Positions 1 to 9,230 of a stretch of 40,613 nt of DNA are shown here, piece by piece. Each line of letters begins with the position of its first letter. Positions within the stretch are counted from its first letter, which is position 1. The translations under genes were made by a program, and so were the position numbers. The stretch lies in assembly GCF_049615385.1 (NCBI RefSeq), contig NZ_JBMZFL010000016.1. The stretch is one strand, 5' to 3'. The DNA comes from Aequoribacter sp049615385 (GTDB taxonomy: Bacteria > Pseudomonadota > Gammaproteobacteria > Pseudomonadales > Halieaceae). Under the pieces are notes generated by a model. The model was not told where the DNA came from. It did no database searches and saw only the letters and a list, made by a program, of their open reading frames with translations.

Positions 1-57
1 CGAGAGGCAATCGCGCTCGAAACCATCCGCCTGGTCCTACCAAACACGAAACCCTAG
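1..57 (+). CDS. Possible C-terminal tail of an upstream gene (partial)
   Basis: From base 1 an open frame of 18 codons runs to a TAG at 55-57 and would encode a short tail ending LVLPNTKP. It is on the same strand as the peptidase gene that follows 145 bp later. The fragment is too short to assign a family. It is listed because the window begins inside it and nothing else explains these bases, but an open frame this short could be chance. Confidence 0.35.
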   Translation, partial: REAIALETIRLVLPNTKP

Positions 58-202
58 CACCTGCGTATTCCGTAATGCGCCAACGCATTGACAGTTGCTT
101 TAACAAAGCCCCGTTGCGTAAACTCATGACGCCATGTGATTATCCACAAAAGCTACAAGTATCACTTTTCAAATTTTGTGCAATTAAAGAGATCGCAAAA
201 TC

Positions 203-2380
203 ATGAACCAATATCTTAGGCTCATTAGTATCGCCGGCGTATTGGGCGTCACCGCACTCACTCCGGTAAGTGCGCACGCCACATCAACTGAAATCACTCC
301 ACCCGTCGCAGAAAAACGAGCGCACAGTTACACACACCACGGTATCACTATCCAAGATCCTTACGACTGGCTCTATGACAAGTCCTACCCAGTAATAGAC
401 GATGAAGATGTACTGGACTATGTGATCGCCGAAAATGACTATTTCCAGGCACATATGGCAGGACGGGCGCCTCTAACAGAGTCCTTATTTAACGAAATGA
501 GGGCGCGTATCCAAGAAGATGACAGCACCGTCCCACAGCGCAACGGTGACTACGTTTACTGGAGTGAGTTCGAAAAGGGAGACCAGTATCGTAAACACTG
601 GCGCAAACCTGCGAGTGGTGGCGAAGCGGAGCTGCTGCTAGACGAGAATGTGCTGGCCGAGGGTTTAGAATATTTTCGCCTGGGTGCAACAACGATCAGC
701 CAGAATGGCCGTTATTTGGCGTATTCGATCGATGACACTGGATCAGAGCGATATACAGCGCGAATTAAAGATCTTAAAACAGGACAGCTCTTACCCGACG
801 CACTCGAAAACCTGCGAGGCAATTTAGTTTGGGTCGCAAACGATACCGCCTTGGTTTATGGACCTGCGACCGAGGAGTGGCGCACATTGGAAGCCAAACT
901 GCATGTGCTTGGCACTCCAAATAGTGAAGATGTCACACTGTACCAAGAACACGATCAAAGCTTCAGCGTGGGCACCTCTCTCAGTGCACAAGACGACTGG
1001 CTGCTCATTGTAACTGGCGATTACGAAACCACCGAAGTGTGGATAGTTCCAGCTGCCGACCCCACAGCTGAACCGATTTTAGTAAAAGCCAGACAGAAGG
1101 GCGTCGAGTATCGGGTGGATATTCGTGACAGTGAGCTCTTTATATTGACCAATGACACGCACGTGAACTTCCGTTTGGCCAGAACAACTCTAGATAAGCC
1201 AAATACTTGGCAAACTGTGATTGTCGGTTCCAACGAATTTTATCTGACCGACTTCCAGCTATTCGAAGATTTCTTCGTGACAGAGGGACGTCTTAATGGT
1301 CTCGATCAAATCCAACTGCGTAACTATGATGCACCTGGAAAAGCCAGTGCAATCGAGTTCCCTGAAGCCAGCTACACAGCTGGTCTGTCAAACAATCCAG
1401 AGTATGCCGTGACGAAACTGCGACTAAGCTATCAGAGCATGGTCACACCGCGAACCGTTTTTGATTACCACATTGCTAACAACACCCTAGAGCAACTTAA
1501 GCAGCAAGAAATCCCGAGTGGTTACGATCGGGATCAATATGTCACTGAGCGGCTCATGATAGAGGCTCGAGACGGTACCAAGGTGCCGGTAAGCATTGTC
1601 ATGCGCAAGGATCGAACAGAGATTCTTCAACGGGCGGCAATCGATGGACCAGGCCCACTGCATCTATACGCTTATGGCGCCTATGGCTACGCCACCCCTC
1701 CTTACTTCTCTACTACGAGACTGTCTCTTGTTGATCGCGGCTTTGCCTATGCGATCGCCCATATTCGCGGTGGCGATGATCTCGGGCGGAGTTGGTATCT
1801 ACAAGGAAAATTATTTGAGCGCACAAATACCTTTAATGATTTCGTAGATGTTGGACGTGGATTAATCAATCAGGGCTATACCGCAGAGGGCCGAATTACT
1901 GCAAGCGGAGGTTCAGCGGGCGGGACCTTAATGGGTGCGGTCATAAATCAAGACCCAACTCAATATGGCGCCATCGTCGCACATGTTCCCTTTGTAGACG
2001 TGCTAAGTACTATGCTCAACGAGAAGCTGCCGCTCACTCCCAGCGAATGGCCCGAGTGGGGTAATCCCATTACCGACAAGGCAGCGTTCGCCTACATTTT
2101 GTCATACTCCCCCTATGATCAGATCGTCGCGCGCGCTTATCCACCCATGCTTGTGACCGCGGGGCTCAACGATCCGCGTGTGACCTACTGGGAACCCGCA
2201 AAATGGGTTGCTAAGCTGCGAGAATTCAAGACCGACGACAATCTATTGCTACTAAAAACAAACATGGGTGCAGGCCATGGGGGACAATCTGGAAGGTGGA
2301 ACTCACTCAAAGAAACAGCCGAGGAGTACGCCTTCATCTTGTGGCAAATGGGAATGGTCGATCAAAACGCGCCGCGCTGA
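203..2380 (+). CDS. ptrB: Oligopeptidase B, S9A prolyl oligopeptidase family, exported
   Basis: This 725-residue serine peptidase is predicted to cleave short peptides after basic residues, as known for oligopeptidase B. An N-terminal signal peptide (hydrophobic stretch, then a VSAHA cleavage-like site near residue 27) suggests a periplasmic location, whereas E. coli PtrB is cytoplasmic. A beta-propeller region (about 80-430) precedes the alpha/beta hydrolase domain. The nucleophile elbow GGSAGG places Ser571, GLNDPRV places Asp657 and GAGHGG places His692. The C-terminal block (HIRGGDDLG, NTFNDF, YWEPAKWVAKLRE) matches oligopeptidase B rather than prolyl endopeptidase or DPP4. The start has an AGAGA element upstream. 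It appears monocistronic and converges on the TonB-dependent receptor gene. Confidence 0.9.
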   Translation: MNQYLRLISIAGVLGVTALTPVSAHATSTEITPPVAEKRAHSYTHHGITIQDPYDWLYDKSYPVIDDEDVLDYVIAENDYFQAHMAGRAPLTESLFNEMRARIQEDDSTVPQRNGDYVYWSEFEKGDQYRKHWRKPASGGEAELLLDENVLAEGLEYFRLGATTISQNGRYLAYSIDDTGSERYTARIKDLKTGQLLPDALENLRGNLVWVANDTALVYGPATEEWRTLEAKLHVLGTPNSEDVTLYQEHDQSFSVGTSLSAQDDWLLIVTGDYETTEVWIVPAADPTAEPILVKARQKGVEYRVDIRDSELFILTNDTHVNFRLARTTLDKPNTWQTVIVGSNEFYLTDFQLFEDFFVTEGRLNGLDQIQLRNYDAPGKASAIEFPEASYTAGLSNNPEYAVTKLRLSYQSMVTPRTVFDYHIANNTLEQLKQQEIPSGYDRDQYVTERLMIEARDGTKVPVSIVMRKDRTEILQRAAIDGPGPLHLYAYGAYGYATPPYFSTTRLSLVDRGFAYAIAHIRGGDDLGRSWYLQGKLFERTNTFNDFVDVGRGLINQGYTAEGRITASGGSAGGTLMGAVINQDPTQYGAIVAHVPFVDVLSTMLNEKLPLTPSEWPEWGNPITDKAAFAYILSYSPYDQIVARAYPPMLVTAGLNDPRVTYWEPAKWVAKLREFKTDDNLLLLKTNMGAGHGGQSGRWNSLKETAEEYAFILWQMGMVDQNAPR

Positions 2381-2465
2381 GTTGATCAATCAGTTGCCTC
2401 TGTCGCAAGGCCTCCCTAGAACTGTACTGACACAATCTATGGCTGGGGGCGCATTTACAAGCATT

Positions 2466-2493
2466 AAAAAGGCCGGTAGCAAAACTACCGGCC
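2466..2493 (-). terminator. Rho-independent terminator of the TonB-dependent receptor gene
   Basis: A perfect 9-bp stem (GGCCGGTAG at 2471-2479, CTACCGGCC at 2485-2493) has a 5-nt loop. On the minus strand it is followed by a T run (A run at 2466-2470 on +). It lies 18 bp past the receptor stop codon. The + side lacks a T run, so it mainly serves the minus-strand gene, although the hairpin also sits between the two convergent genes. Confidence 0.88.
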
Positions 2494-2511
2494 TCGGTCT
2501 TCCTAAGCTGA

Positions 2512-5133
2512 TCAGAAGTTGTAACGCATCGTAGCGCCATACATACGCGGAGGTTCTACGAACGCGCTAAACGAGCCGGTCTGAAGCGGCGTATCGAAAC
2601 CAATGTTAAGAACAGTCTCATCGGTCAGATTTTTTCCCCAAACTTCCAGCTCCCATACGCCATCGGTATCACCAACACCGATCGTGGCATTGACCGTTGT
2701 GAACGAGTCCTGAAGCGTCATAGGATCGTTGTCCTGTCCCGTCGTAAACTCTGAACGATAACGCCAGCTTGCCGCTGCATTCAACACCATCTCGTTGCTA
2801 ATCGGCGTGGTGTAAGAAACAGCACCAGACCAGGTCACATCTGATACGAAGTTGGGCGTCGCGCCGGTGAGATCCTGATCTGGCACTTCACCTAGGGCTC
2901 GAGCTCGCAAGCCAGCAAATTCCTGCTGAGCGATAGTGCTTGATGCGTTACGGAAATCGCCGTACTCGATATCTTGCAGCACCAAACCACCGCTGATGGT
3001 CCAATGATCATTGGGCATCCAGACGTAATCCACTTCTAAACCGGCACCTTCAATTTCCCCCGCGTTGCGCAGCGTAAAACCGGCACCATCAAAAGAGTTG
3101 GTCTGAAAATCTTCAGTCGTCTGATAGAACACAGTAGCGTTGAGCTGCAGCGTGTTATCCAGTAAGAACGACTTCATGCCTGCTTCCCAGCTTTCGCTGG
3201 TCTCAGAATCGAACTCATTATTGGCATAGCTTGGTAAAGGATTGCCGGGTTGTTGACCGATAGTACCGTTCAAATTCAAACCGCCAGCCTTGTAGCCTTG
3301 CGCCCATCGAGCATAAACAGAAATTGCATCGTTCAACTCATAGTTGACGCTAGTGGCAAATGAAATGTCATCGTCATCAAAGCTGTCGGCTCCAGGCTCT
3401 GAGGCCAAGTGCAACTGCAAAGGACGTAACGCCCAGAAAAGACCATCGGTGCCCGAAAGCGCAACCTGCCGCAAATCTCTTGCCGAAAATGGATCATTCG
3501 CCGTGGTCTGGTAAGTCGCATCCTTTTCTTCTTCTGAGTAGCGGCCTCCAACCGTCCAACTCATACGATCACTTAAGTTAAAGGTGATCTGACCGAAAAT
3601 AGCGATACTCGTCGCGTTATAATCCACACGCTCTTGCGAGCCAGTGCCCACAAGCGTTGATGAGGGGAACCAATTCGCAGGGTTAGCAGCACCACCGGGC
3701 GCCACATCACGTACTTCGACTAGGCCACTGGCCAAAATATCGGCCAACTGACCGCCTTCAGCAATAATTTCCGCGTCGCCCACCAAGCGCGCAATACCAA
3801 CTTGCGACAAGTAAGCAGATGCGTCTGGCCCCCACTCAAAGCCTCCCGTCGCAAGAATATCTTGGTCAAAATAGTACGCGCCAACAGTCCAATCGTTGTC
3901 TCCAAAGGTGCCGTCAAAGCGGACTTCTAGAGAAATTTCATCGATATCCTGCCCTCGACCTCCGCGCCAAATATCGGCAGTACGCATATCAATATCGCCA
4001 TAGGGATTTGTCTCAAAAAACCGGTAGGCGCCAATCACCGTCATGTCGATATCATCAGTCAAGGTTGTTTCTAACTCGGCAGAAATACCCCCATCCTTAA
4101 AACTATCGTCAGCGCCAGCGGCAGAAGTTCGCGTGCCTGTAAAATCCTGCGCATCAGGATAAGTCCCAGTAAAGGTGACTTCCTGAGGCTTCGTGCTTCC
4201 GGGCGTACCGGCTTGCAATGGTTCACCAACAAAGAAATTGGCGAACGCTGGGTTCAACGCACCCAAACCCGTTGGGCTTCCAACCAGTAAGCTTGCACTG
4301 CTCGCGTCAAAGAGTTGCTCAGGCACACAGCATCGCTCGTCGGTCTCCGTAAGATCAGCTATGAGACGCAGACTCGTATCATCGCTTAGATCAAAGAGTA
4401 ATTGACCTCGGACCGTGTAACGATCACGGTCGTTCCAATCTTCGTTACTGAAAGTATCTTCCATGTAGCCATCGCGCTGCTGCCAAGTACCTGACAAACG
4501 CCAAGCAATAGTGTCAGTAATAGGACCCGTGACGCCCGCACGTAATTGTGTGTAACCATAATCACCCAAGCTCGCTTGAACATGACCGTTATACTCGTAT
4601 TCTGGTTTCTTAGAGCGAACGCTGATCACACCAGAGGAAGTGTTGCGACCAAAGAGGGTACCCTGAGGCCCACGCAGAACTTCGATCGACTCAAGATCCA
4701 CGAAGTCGCCCAATGCAGCACCCGGCCGACCGCGGTAAACGTTATCGATAAATACACCAACAGACTGCTCAAGCCCTGAATTCTGACCCGCGGTACCAAT
4801 ACCTCGAATGGTCAAAATGGATTGAGTCGCACCCGTTGAACTATTAAAAACAAGGCTTGGAGCAACTTGCTGCAGCTCGGATAGATCACGGATTTGCGCG
4901 CGATCCAGCGCCTCAGAACCATATGAAGCAACAGAAATAGGCACTTCCAAAATCGACTGCTCACGTTTCTGAGCAAACACAACGACCTCTTCCAACAGAG
5001 CCGATCCACTCTGTTGGGCGCTGGACATTGGCGAGAACGTTGTTGAAAGTGCGGCCGCAACGATGCCGAGCGCGATAGGTTTTTGGTAAAATACGGGGCG
5101 AGAATTAGCACCCGATGGTTTGTAGTACGTCAT
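2512..5133 (-). CDS. TonB-dependent outer membrane receptor
   Basis: This 873-residue outer-membrane receptor is predicted to import a scarce ligand using TonB energy. The signal peptide ends around the MSSAQQ region. A TonB-box-like EEVVVFAQKRE comes next, then a plug domain (about residues 60-170, with SILTIRGIGT and VYRGRPGA...LRGPQGTLFGRN motifs) and a beta-barrel ending in the aromatic signature YGATMRYNF. Barrel motifs such as WEAGMKS, QGYKAGGLNLN and VWGKNLTDE match the family common in sphingomonads and marine gammaproteobacteria. An AGGAG element lies about 8 nt upstream of the ATG. Substrate is unknown. The 273 bp upstream separate it from a 2OG oxygenase gene on the same strand, so co-transcription is uncertain. 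Confidence 0.93.
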   Translation of the reverse strand: MTYYKPSGANSRPVFYQKPIALGIVAAALSTTFSPMSSAQQSGSALLEEVVVFAQKREQSILEVPISVASYGSEALDRAQIRDLSELQQVAPSLVFNSSTGATQSILTIRGIGTAGQNSGLEQSVGVFIDNVYRGRPGAALGDFVDLESIEVLRGPQGTLFGRNTSSGVISVRSKKPEYEYNGHVQASLGDYGYTQLRAGVTGPITDTIAWRLSGTWQQRDGYMEDTFSNEDWNDRDRYTVRGQLLFDLSDDTSLRLIADLTETDERCCVPEQLFDASSASLLVGSPTGLGALNPAFANFFVGEPLQAGTPGSTKPQEVTFTGTYPDAQDFTGTRTSAAGADDSFKDGGISAELETTLTDDIDMTVIGAYRFFETNPYGDIDMRTADIWRGGRGQDIDEISLEVRFDGTFGDNDWTVGAYYFDQDILATGGFEWGPDASAYLSQVGIARLVGDAEIIAEGGQLADILASGLVEVRDVAPGGAANPANWFPSSTLVGTGSQERVDYNATSIAIFGQITFNLSDRMSWTVGGRYSEEEKDATYQTTANDPFSARDLRQVALSGTDGLFWALRPLQLHLASEPGADSFDDDDISFATSVNYELNDAISVYARWAQGYKAGGLNLNGTIGQQPGNPLPSYANNEFDSETSESWEAGMKSFLLDNTLQLNATVFYQTTEDFQTNSFDGAGFTLRNAGEIEGAGLEVDYVWMPNDHWTISGGLVLQDIEYGDFRNASSTIAQQEFAGLRARALGEVPDQDLTGATPNFVSDVTWSGAVSYTTPISNEMVLNAAASWRYRSEFTTGQDNDPMTLQDSFTTVNATIGVGDTDGVWELEVWGKNLTDETVLNIGFDTPLQTGSFSAFVEPPRMYGATMRYNF

Positions 5134-5406
5134 ACAGCTTACTCCTACAGTGATTAGTGTTATTGTCCGTCCGACGCGAAAGGCGCGGTGATTCGGACGG
5201 TCCGAAGTCTAACGATTTCTGATGCGACAACCAAATGGAATCTGCATCTAAACGCCAAACCAGCCAATTAGATTTAACAGAAGTCAACCTAGGATAAGTG
5301 GCTTTGCTAGCTGATTTTCTCAGGCACGGACCAGCCACTAGAAAAAATGATGCAGGTGAAATGAACCGAATAGATTAGGCGCACTCACGTTGCGACCATT
5401 CTGTAG

Positions 5407-6252
5407 CTATGCGGTCAACTGCTGTTCCAACTCTGCAAATAAGTTAGCGACTGAAGAGCTCCCTTGCACTTCGCCAGTTGGGTCAAACTGCCACAACTCA
5501 CCATCCAAATCAGGGTTGGCGAAATATACGATGCCATGGCGCACGGGGTCTTCGGACTTTTGACTCAGTACCCGATGAACAACCGCACCGACTTGTCGCC
5601 CGGAGTATCGGGTTATAAAGTTCAAGGCCTCACCAAAATGAATAGCCAGAAAGCCGGGCTTGACCGCCACGTCGATAAATTCGCCACCCACCTGTATTTG
5701 AAGACCGGGCGCCATAACATCTAGAATGGTGACAAAGCCATAATCGGTATGCGGGCGTAAGCCCTGGTTTGGGTGCGTCGTGTCGTAATGCACAAAATTT
5801 AAAAAGGCCGTACCACCACCCGACGAGTAGCCACCTGACGCCTGAGCCCAGCATGACTCGGGTATTCCCGATTGGCGCAGAACCTCGGACATCACGATGA
5901 CGCCGATGTCATCGAGCTGACGCCCAAACTTCGTAATAGTGTCAGGGTAATGTAGATCCCAATGATGGCGACGCAACGCCAATTTGGTTTGTTGGTTATT
6001 TTCCAGCGCAATAAAACCCTCAAAATCGCCATAATTGGGAATATTGCGATAGCCACTGTCCGGCTTCGTCAACTCACGGCCAAATTCGCGAGCCGCTTCG
6101 ACATCCAGCTCATCGGGCACTTTAAGGTAAAAAATGCCAAGGTCCCAGGCGCGATCTAAGTCCTCCGGACTGGCAAACTGGAGCTGCCCTCTGCTTGAAA
6201 TGCAAGCGTTTGGTAGCTCAGCAGCTCGGTCACGAGTGGGTTGACTAGTCAT
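5407..6252 (-). CDS. 2-oxoglutarate/Fe(II)-dependent oxygenase, isopenicillin N synthase-like
   Basis: This 281-residue soluble protein has the double-stranded beta-helix fold of the IPNS/2OG-Fe(II) oxygenase superfamily. The iron triad is visible as His168-x-Asp170 in RPHTDYGFVTIL and His226 in VVHRVLS. Arg238 (RHGIVYF) sits where the co-substrate carboxylate is bound in this family. The second residue after that arginine is Gly, not the usual Ser, which may alter 2OG binding. It is a little shorter than typical plant/fungal members (about 300-350). The start codon has only a weak, distant AGGG, so the exact N-terminus is uncertain. It lies between the sugar dehydrogenase and the TonB receptor, all on the minus strand. 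Substrate cannot be predicted. Confidence 0.85.
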   Translation of the reverse strand: MTSQPTRDRAAELPNACISSRGQLQFASPEDLDRAWDLGIFYLKVPDELDVEAAREFGRELTKPDSGYRNIPNYGDFEGFIALENNQQTKLALRRHHWDLHYPDTITKFGRQLDDIGVIVMSEVLRQSGIPESCWAQASGGYSSGGGTAFLNFVHYDTTHPNQGLRPHTDYGFVTILDVMAPGLQIQVGGEFIDVAVKPGFLAIHFGEALNFITRYSGRQVGAVVHRVLSQKSEDPVRHGIVYFANPDLDGELWQFDPTGEVQGSSSVANLFAELEQQLTA

Positions 6253-6339
6253 GAGAAAGATAAGCCCTGGAGAGACGAAAGGCGGTAGGGTAATGCAGGG
6301 ACACGCTCATCGTCCACCTGCATCAAAATCAGATACAGC

Positions 6340-7506
6340 TCAACGCGGCATAAGTTTGAGCAATCTACCTTGGCTATCACCGCGCTCATCCTCAAGCACC
6401 CAAATCGCGCCATCGGGGCCCTCTAAAGCACTGCGTATGCGAGTACCCATATCAAAACGCTCGACTTCGCGGGCCTCGGTACCAGTAATCTCGATACGCA
6501 CAAGCGCCTTGCTACCTAAGCCAGATGCCAATGCATTACCGCGCCAATGCGTGAACAACCTACCCTGAACAAAAGACAAATGTCCTGGTGATATGGCAGG
6601 TACCCAGCTGATCGCAGGCGCTTCAAATTCAGGGCGGGTATCGTGGTTAGGAATTGGACGCCGGTCGTAATGATCACCGTTGGATACCTCAGGGTAGCCA
6701 TAGTTTTGGCCTTTAACGATCAGATTCAACTCATCGCCATGTAAGGGTCCCATCTCGATCACCCAAATGTTATCGGCAAAATCTTGCGCGATACCCAGGG
6801 GGTTGCGGTGCCCCAGTGACCAGACCTGATCGTACACGCCCCCTCGCTCTGCCAACGGCGTTTGTTCGGTGTAATCAACATAGGGATTGTCGGCAGGCAC
6901 ACTGCCGTCGTCGTTGAGTCGAAGCACTTTCCCGATATTAGCCTGCATATCCTGAGCAGGGGTGAACTTCTGGCGATCACCCGAAGTGATCCACAAAAAT
7001 CCTTGTTCGTCGAACATCAACCTGTGCCCATAATGCCCGAAACCTACAAGCTTAGGGTACTGACGCCAAATGATTTCAAAGCCGTGCAGAGAAGGCCTGC
7101 GTCCTTCGAGATCAAGCCTACCTCGCCCCACTGCAGCCCCGCGCGTGCCATCATTCCCCGCTTCCGCAAAACTCAAATAAACAAGCCCGTTGGTTTCGAA
7201 ATCAGGATGCAGCACTACATCACCTAAACCGCCCTGGCCACCATAAGCGACATCTGGCACGCCGCGGATGCTCTGCTTTCGGCCATTTTGATCAACCAGC
7301 AGCAAGCTACCCTTTTTTTCGGTAACAAGCATGCGGCCATCAGATAAAAAGGCCATAGCCCAGGGTTCGTCAAATGCTGTAACAGCTTTAACTTCGAAAG
7401 GTAGATTCTGGGCCACCTGTCCATAGGCAACAGGCATAAACAAGAGATACGCGAGAACCGAATGCAAAAAGACACCCACACACTTAATTTCAAACTTGGT
7501 TTTCAT
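6340..7506 (-). CDS. PQQ-dependent soluble aldose (glucose/sorbosone) dehydrogenase, YliI-like
   Basis: A 388-residue exported beta-propeller enzyme, predicted to oxidise aldoses using PQQ in the periplasm. I chose the ATG at 7506, not the upstream 7548, because it is preceded by GAGG at good spacing and starts a proper signal peptide (KTKFEIK..., hydrophobic core, VAYGQ). Family motifs include DEPWAMAFLSDGRMLVTEK, GHYGHRLMFDEQG, SGDRQ, IGKVLRLNDDGS, SLGHRNPLGIA, GPLHGDELN and GQNYGYPEVS, matching the GSDH/Asd group. The C-terminus ends EDERGDSQGRLLKLMPR. A strongly decayed second copy lies at 10884-11204. The actual sugar substrate is unknown. Confidence 0.9.
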   Translation of the reverse strand: MKTKFEIKCVGVFLHSVLAYLLFMPVAYGQVAQNLPFEVKAVTAFDEPWAMAFLSDGRMLVTEKKGSLLLVDQNGRKQSIRGVPDVAYGGQGGLGDVVLHPDFETNGLVYLSFAEAGNDGTRGAAVGRGRLDLEGRRPSLHGFEIIWRQYPKLVGFGHYGHRLMFDEQGFLWITSGDRQKFTPAQDMQANIGKVLRLNDDGSVPADNPYVDYTEQTPLAERGGVYDQVWSLGHRNPLGIAQDFADNIWVIEMGPLHGDELNLIVKGQNYGYPEVSNGDHYDRRPIPNHDTRPEFEAPAISWVPAISPGHLSFVQGRLFTHWRGNALASGLGSKALVRIEITGTEAREVERFDMGTRIRSALEGPDGAIWVLEDERGDSQGRLLKLMPR

Positions 7507-7669
7507 CGTTTGAACCTCACTAAGACCGAAACCTACTTCCACGCACAATTTTACTGAAAATTACTCATTAAAGTAATGCAACGACAGAACGGCAGAATCG
7601 TGCCCCAAAAACCCACGCAATAAAGACAAAAAATTCTCGGCCCCTCGACTAAACGGGTACAATAACCCA

Positions 7670-8365
7670 ATGCCAAAACCCACCTACCAAGACATTTACG
7701 CTCTCGCCTGCAAACGCAAAGGTAGTGCCACGGCAGTGGAAAGTCTCGTGCCTAGATCTTCAAGTCGACAGCAGCTGGCCGAACTCGGTTCAGACCGCTA
7801 TCTCGCCGAATTCACGCGCAAGATCTTCCAGTCAGGTTTTGTGTGGCGCGTAGTCAACGCCAAGTGGCCCAATTTTGAAAAGATATTTTGGGAGTTTGAT
7901 ATCGAGCGGTTGCTCATGATGCCCGACGAGATGCTTGAGCGTAAGGCCAGTGACCCAGGCATCATCCGCAACTATCGCAAAGTCAGAACCATTCTTGAAA
8001 ATGCAACGATGATTGCCGACACCGAGCGCCGCGAAAACCGTAGCTTCGGCGAATTTGTCGCGGACTGGCCCGCCGATGACATGATCGGTTTGTGGCTGTA
8101 TTTGATAAAGCACGGCAGTCGCTTAGGCGGAAATACCGGTCCCTACGCCTTGCGCACATTAGGCGTCGACTCGTTTTTGATGACGGCAGATGTGGAGGCC
8201 TTTTTGCGCAATCATGCGATTATCGATTCGGGTACTCACAGCTTACGCGCGTTAAAGGCCGCGCAAACCTATTTTAACGATCTGCGCCAAGAAAGTGGAC
8301 GGTCATTGTCAGAACTCAGCAGGTTAGTCTCCTTAACGATCGGGCGAAATAATCTGCCCAGCTAA
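7670..8365 (+). CDS. DNA-3-methyladenine glycosylase I (Tag) family protein, divergent
   Basis: A 231-residue protein aligned with the Tag family of HhH base-excision glycosylases, through FQSGFVWRVVNAKWPNF, a DIERLLMMPDEMLERKASDPGIIRNYRKVRTILENA block and the downstream LGVDSFLMTADVEAFLRNH region. Tag normally removes 3-methyladenine from alkylated DNA. Compared from memory with E. coli Tag, the N-terminal Cys-x-Trp zinc-ligand segment is absent, no C-terminal His/Cys zinc pair is evident, and the catalytic-pocket Glu38 position appears to be Lys. It may therefore be a zinc-free subfamily with altered specificity. It is divergent from the sugar dehydrogenase and converges on the GST gene. 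Confidence 0.8.
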   Translation: MPKPTYQDIYALACKRKGSATAVESLVPRSSSRQQLAELGSDRYLAEFTRKIFQSGFVWRVVNAKWPNFEKIFWEFDIERLLMMPDEMLERKASDPGIIRNYRKVRTILENATMIADTERRENRSFGEFVADWPADDMIGLWLYLIKHGSRLGGNTGPYALRTLGVDSFLMTADVEAFLRNHAIIDSGTHSLRALKAAQTYFNDLRQESGRSLSELSRLVSLTIGRNNLPS

Positions 8366-8394
8366 GTTCGCTAGCAGTCCGCACCACTCGGTAA

Positions 8395-9060
8395 CTAACT
8401 GTTCTGACGCTCACGGATTTTTTGCATGAATTCAGCCTGATTCGCACGCATGTCTGCGTCTATTTTCTGGCTTACTTCGGATTCGGCCAGTTTCGCCATT
8501 AAACCCGGCAACCCATCGATCGCTGCCACGATATCCATCCCCAAAACCTTCGGCCCAACCAGTTGTGGAATCGCCATAGCGTAGCGGCAATAAATATCGG
8601 CCAATGTTAAGGTATCACCACACAAATAAGGTGAAGGTGTGCAAATATCATTTAACGCCGCTATGCCCCGCTCGAGCGACGTTTTGACTTCTGTGACCGT
8701 ATCAGCGTTTGGCTCACCGCCCATCAGAGCATGGGGTAGCAACCGCCGGGCACTGAGCTCAATATACAACTCAAGTACTTTAATGACCTGCCTTACTTTA
8801 GCGCGCGCGAGCGGCTCAGCGGGCAACAACGGATGGTCGGGATACGCCTCTTCCAAATACTCCAAAATAGCCGTAGTTTCAGACAGGTTGTCACCGCTTT
8901 CTGTGGTAATCGCCGGCACCTTTGCCGCGGGGCTTATCGCACGCAATTCAGGATCCGTGGTGTACACGGTGTTTTCGCTAAACGACACACCCTTTTCCAG
9001 CAACGCATGCTTTACGATGTTGTAATAATTAGAGTAGGCAAATCCATGCAGTATCAACAT
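8395..9060 (-). CDS. Glutathione S-transferase family protein
   Basis: A 221-residue cytosolic GST. The N-terminal thioredoxin-fold domain (about 1-78) starts LILHGFAYSNYYNIVKHALLEKG, with a Ser/Tyr-rich active-site loop, the cis-proline motif KVPAI and the glutathione-binding LSETTAILEYLEE. The all-helical C-terminal domain contains LCGDTLTLADIYCRYA, the conserved N-capping/hydrophobic-staple region. The likely role is conjugation or isomerisation of electrophiles. It sits between the Tag-like gene (convergent) and the MATE exporter gene, but 170 bp from the latter. The Shine-Dalgarno element is weak. Confidence 0.9.
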   Translation of the reverse strand: MLILHGFAYSNYYNIVKHALLEKGVSFSENTVYTTDPELRAISPAAKVPAITTESGDNLSETTAILEYLEEAYPDHPLLPAEPLARAKVRQVIKVLELYIELSARRLLPHALMGGEPNADTVTEVKTSLERGIAALNDICTPSPYLCGDTLTLADIYCRYAMAIPQLVGPKVLGMDIVAAIDGLPGLMAKLAESEVSQKIDADMRANQAEFMQKIRERQNS

Positions 9061-9230
9061 ATCGATTTCTCTTATTGGTTGGTCATAAACGAAGAGTAAC
9101 AGGCTCAGGTGCTAGTGCGATACCTACAAAGTAAATCGGAGAATTATCTCAAAATAGACCACTGGCTCAGAAGCGCAAGCATGCTCTGCGGCATTACGGG
9201 GCGCACGCTACCGTGGCCCTTGATTATCTT

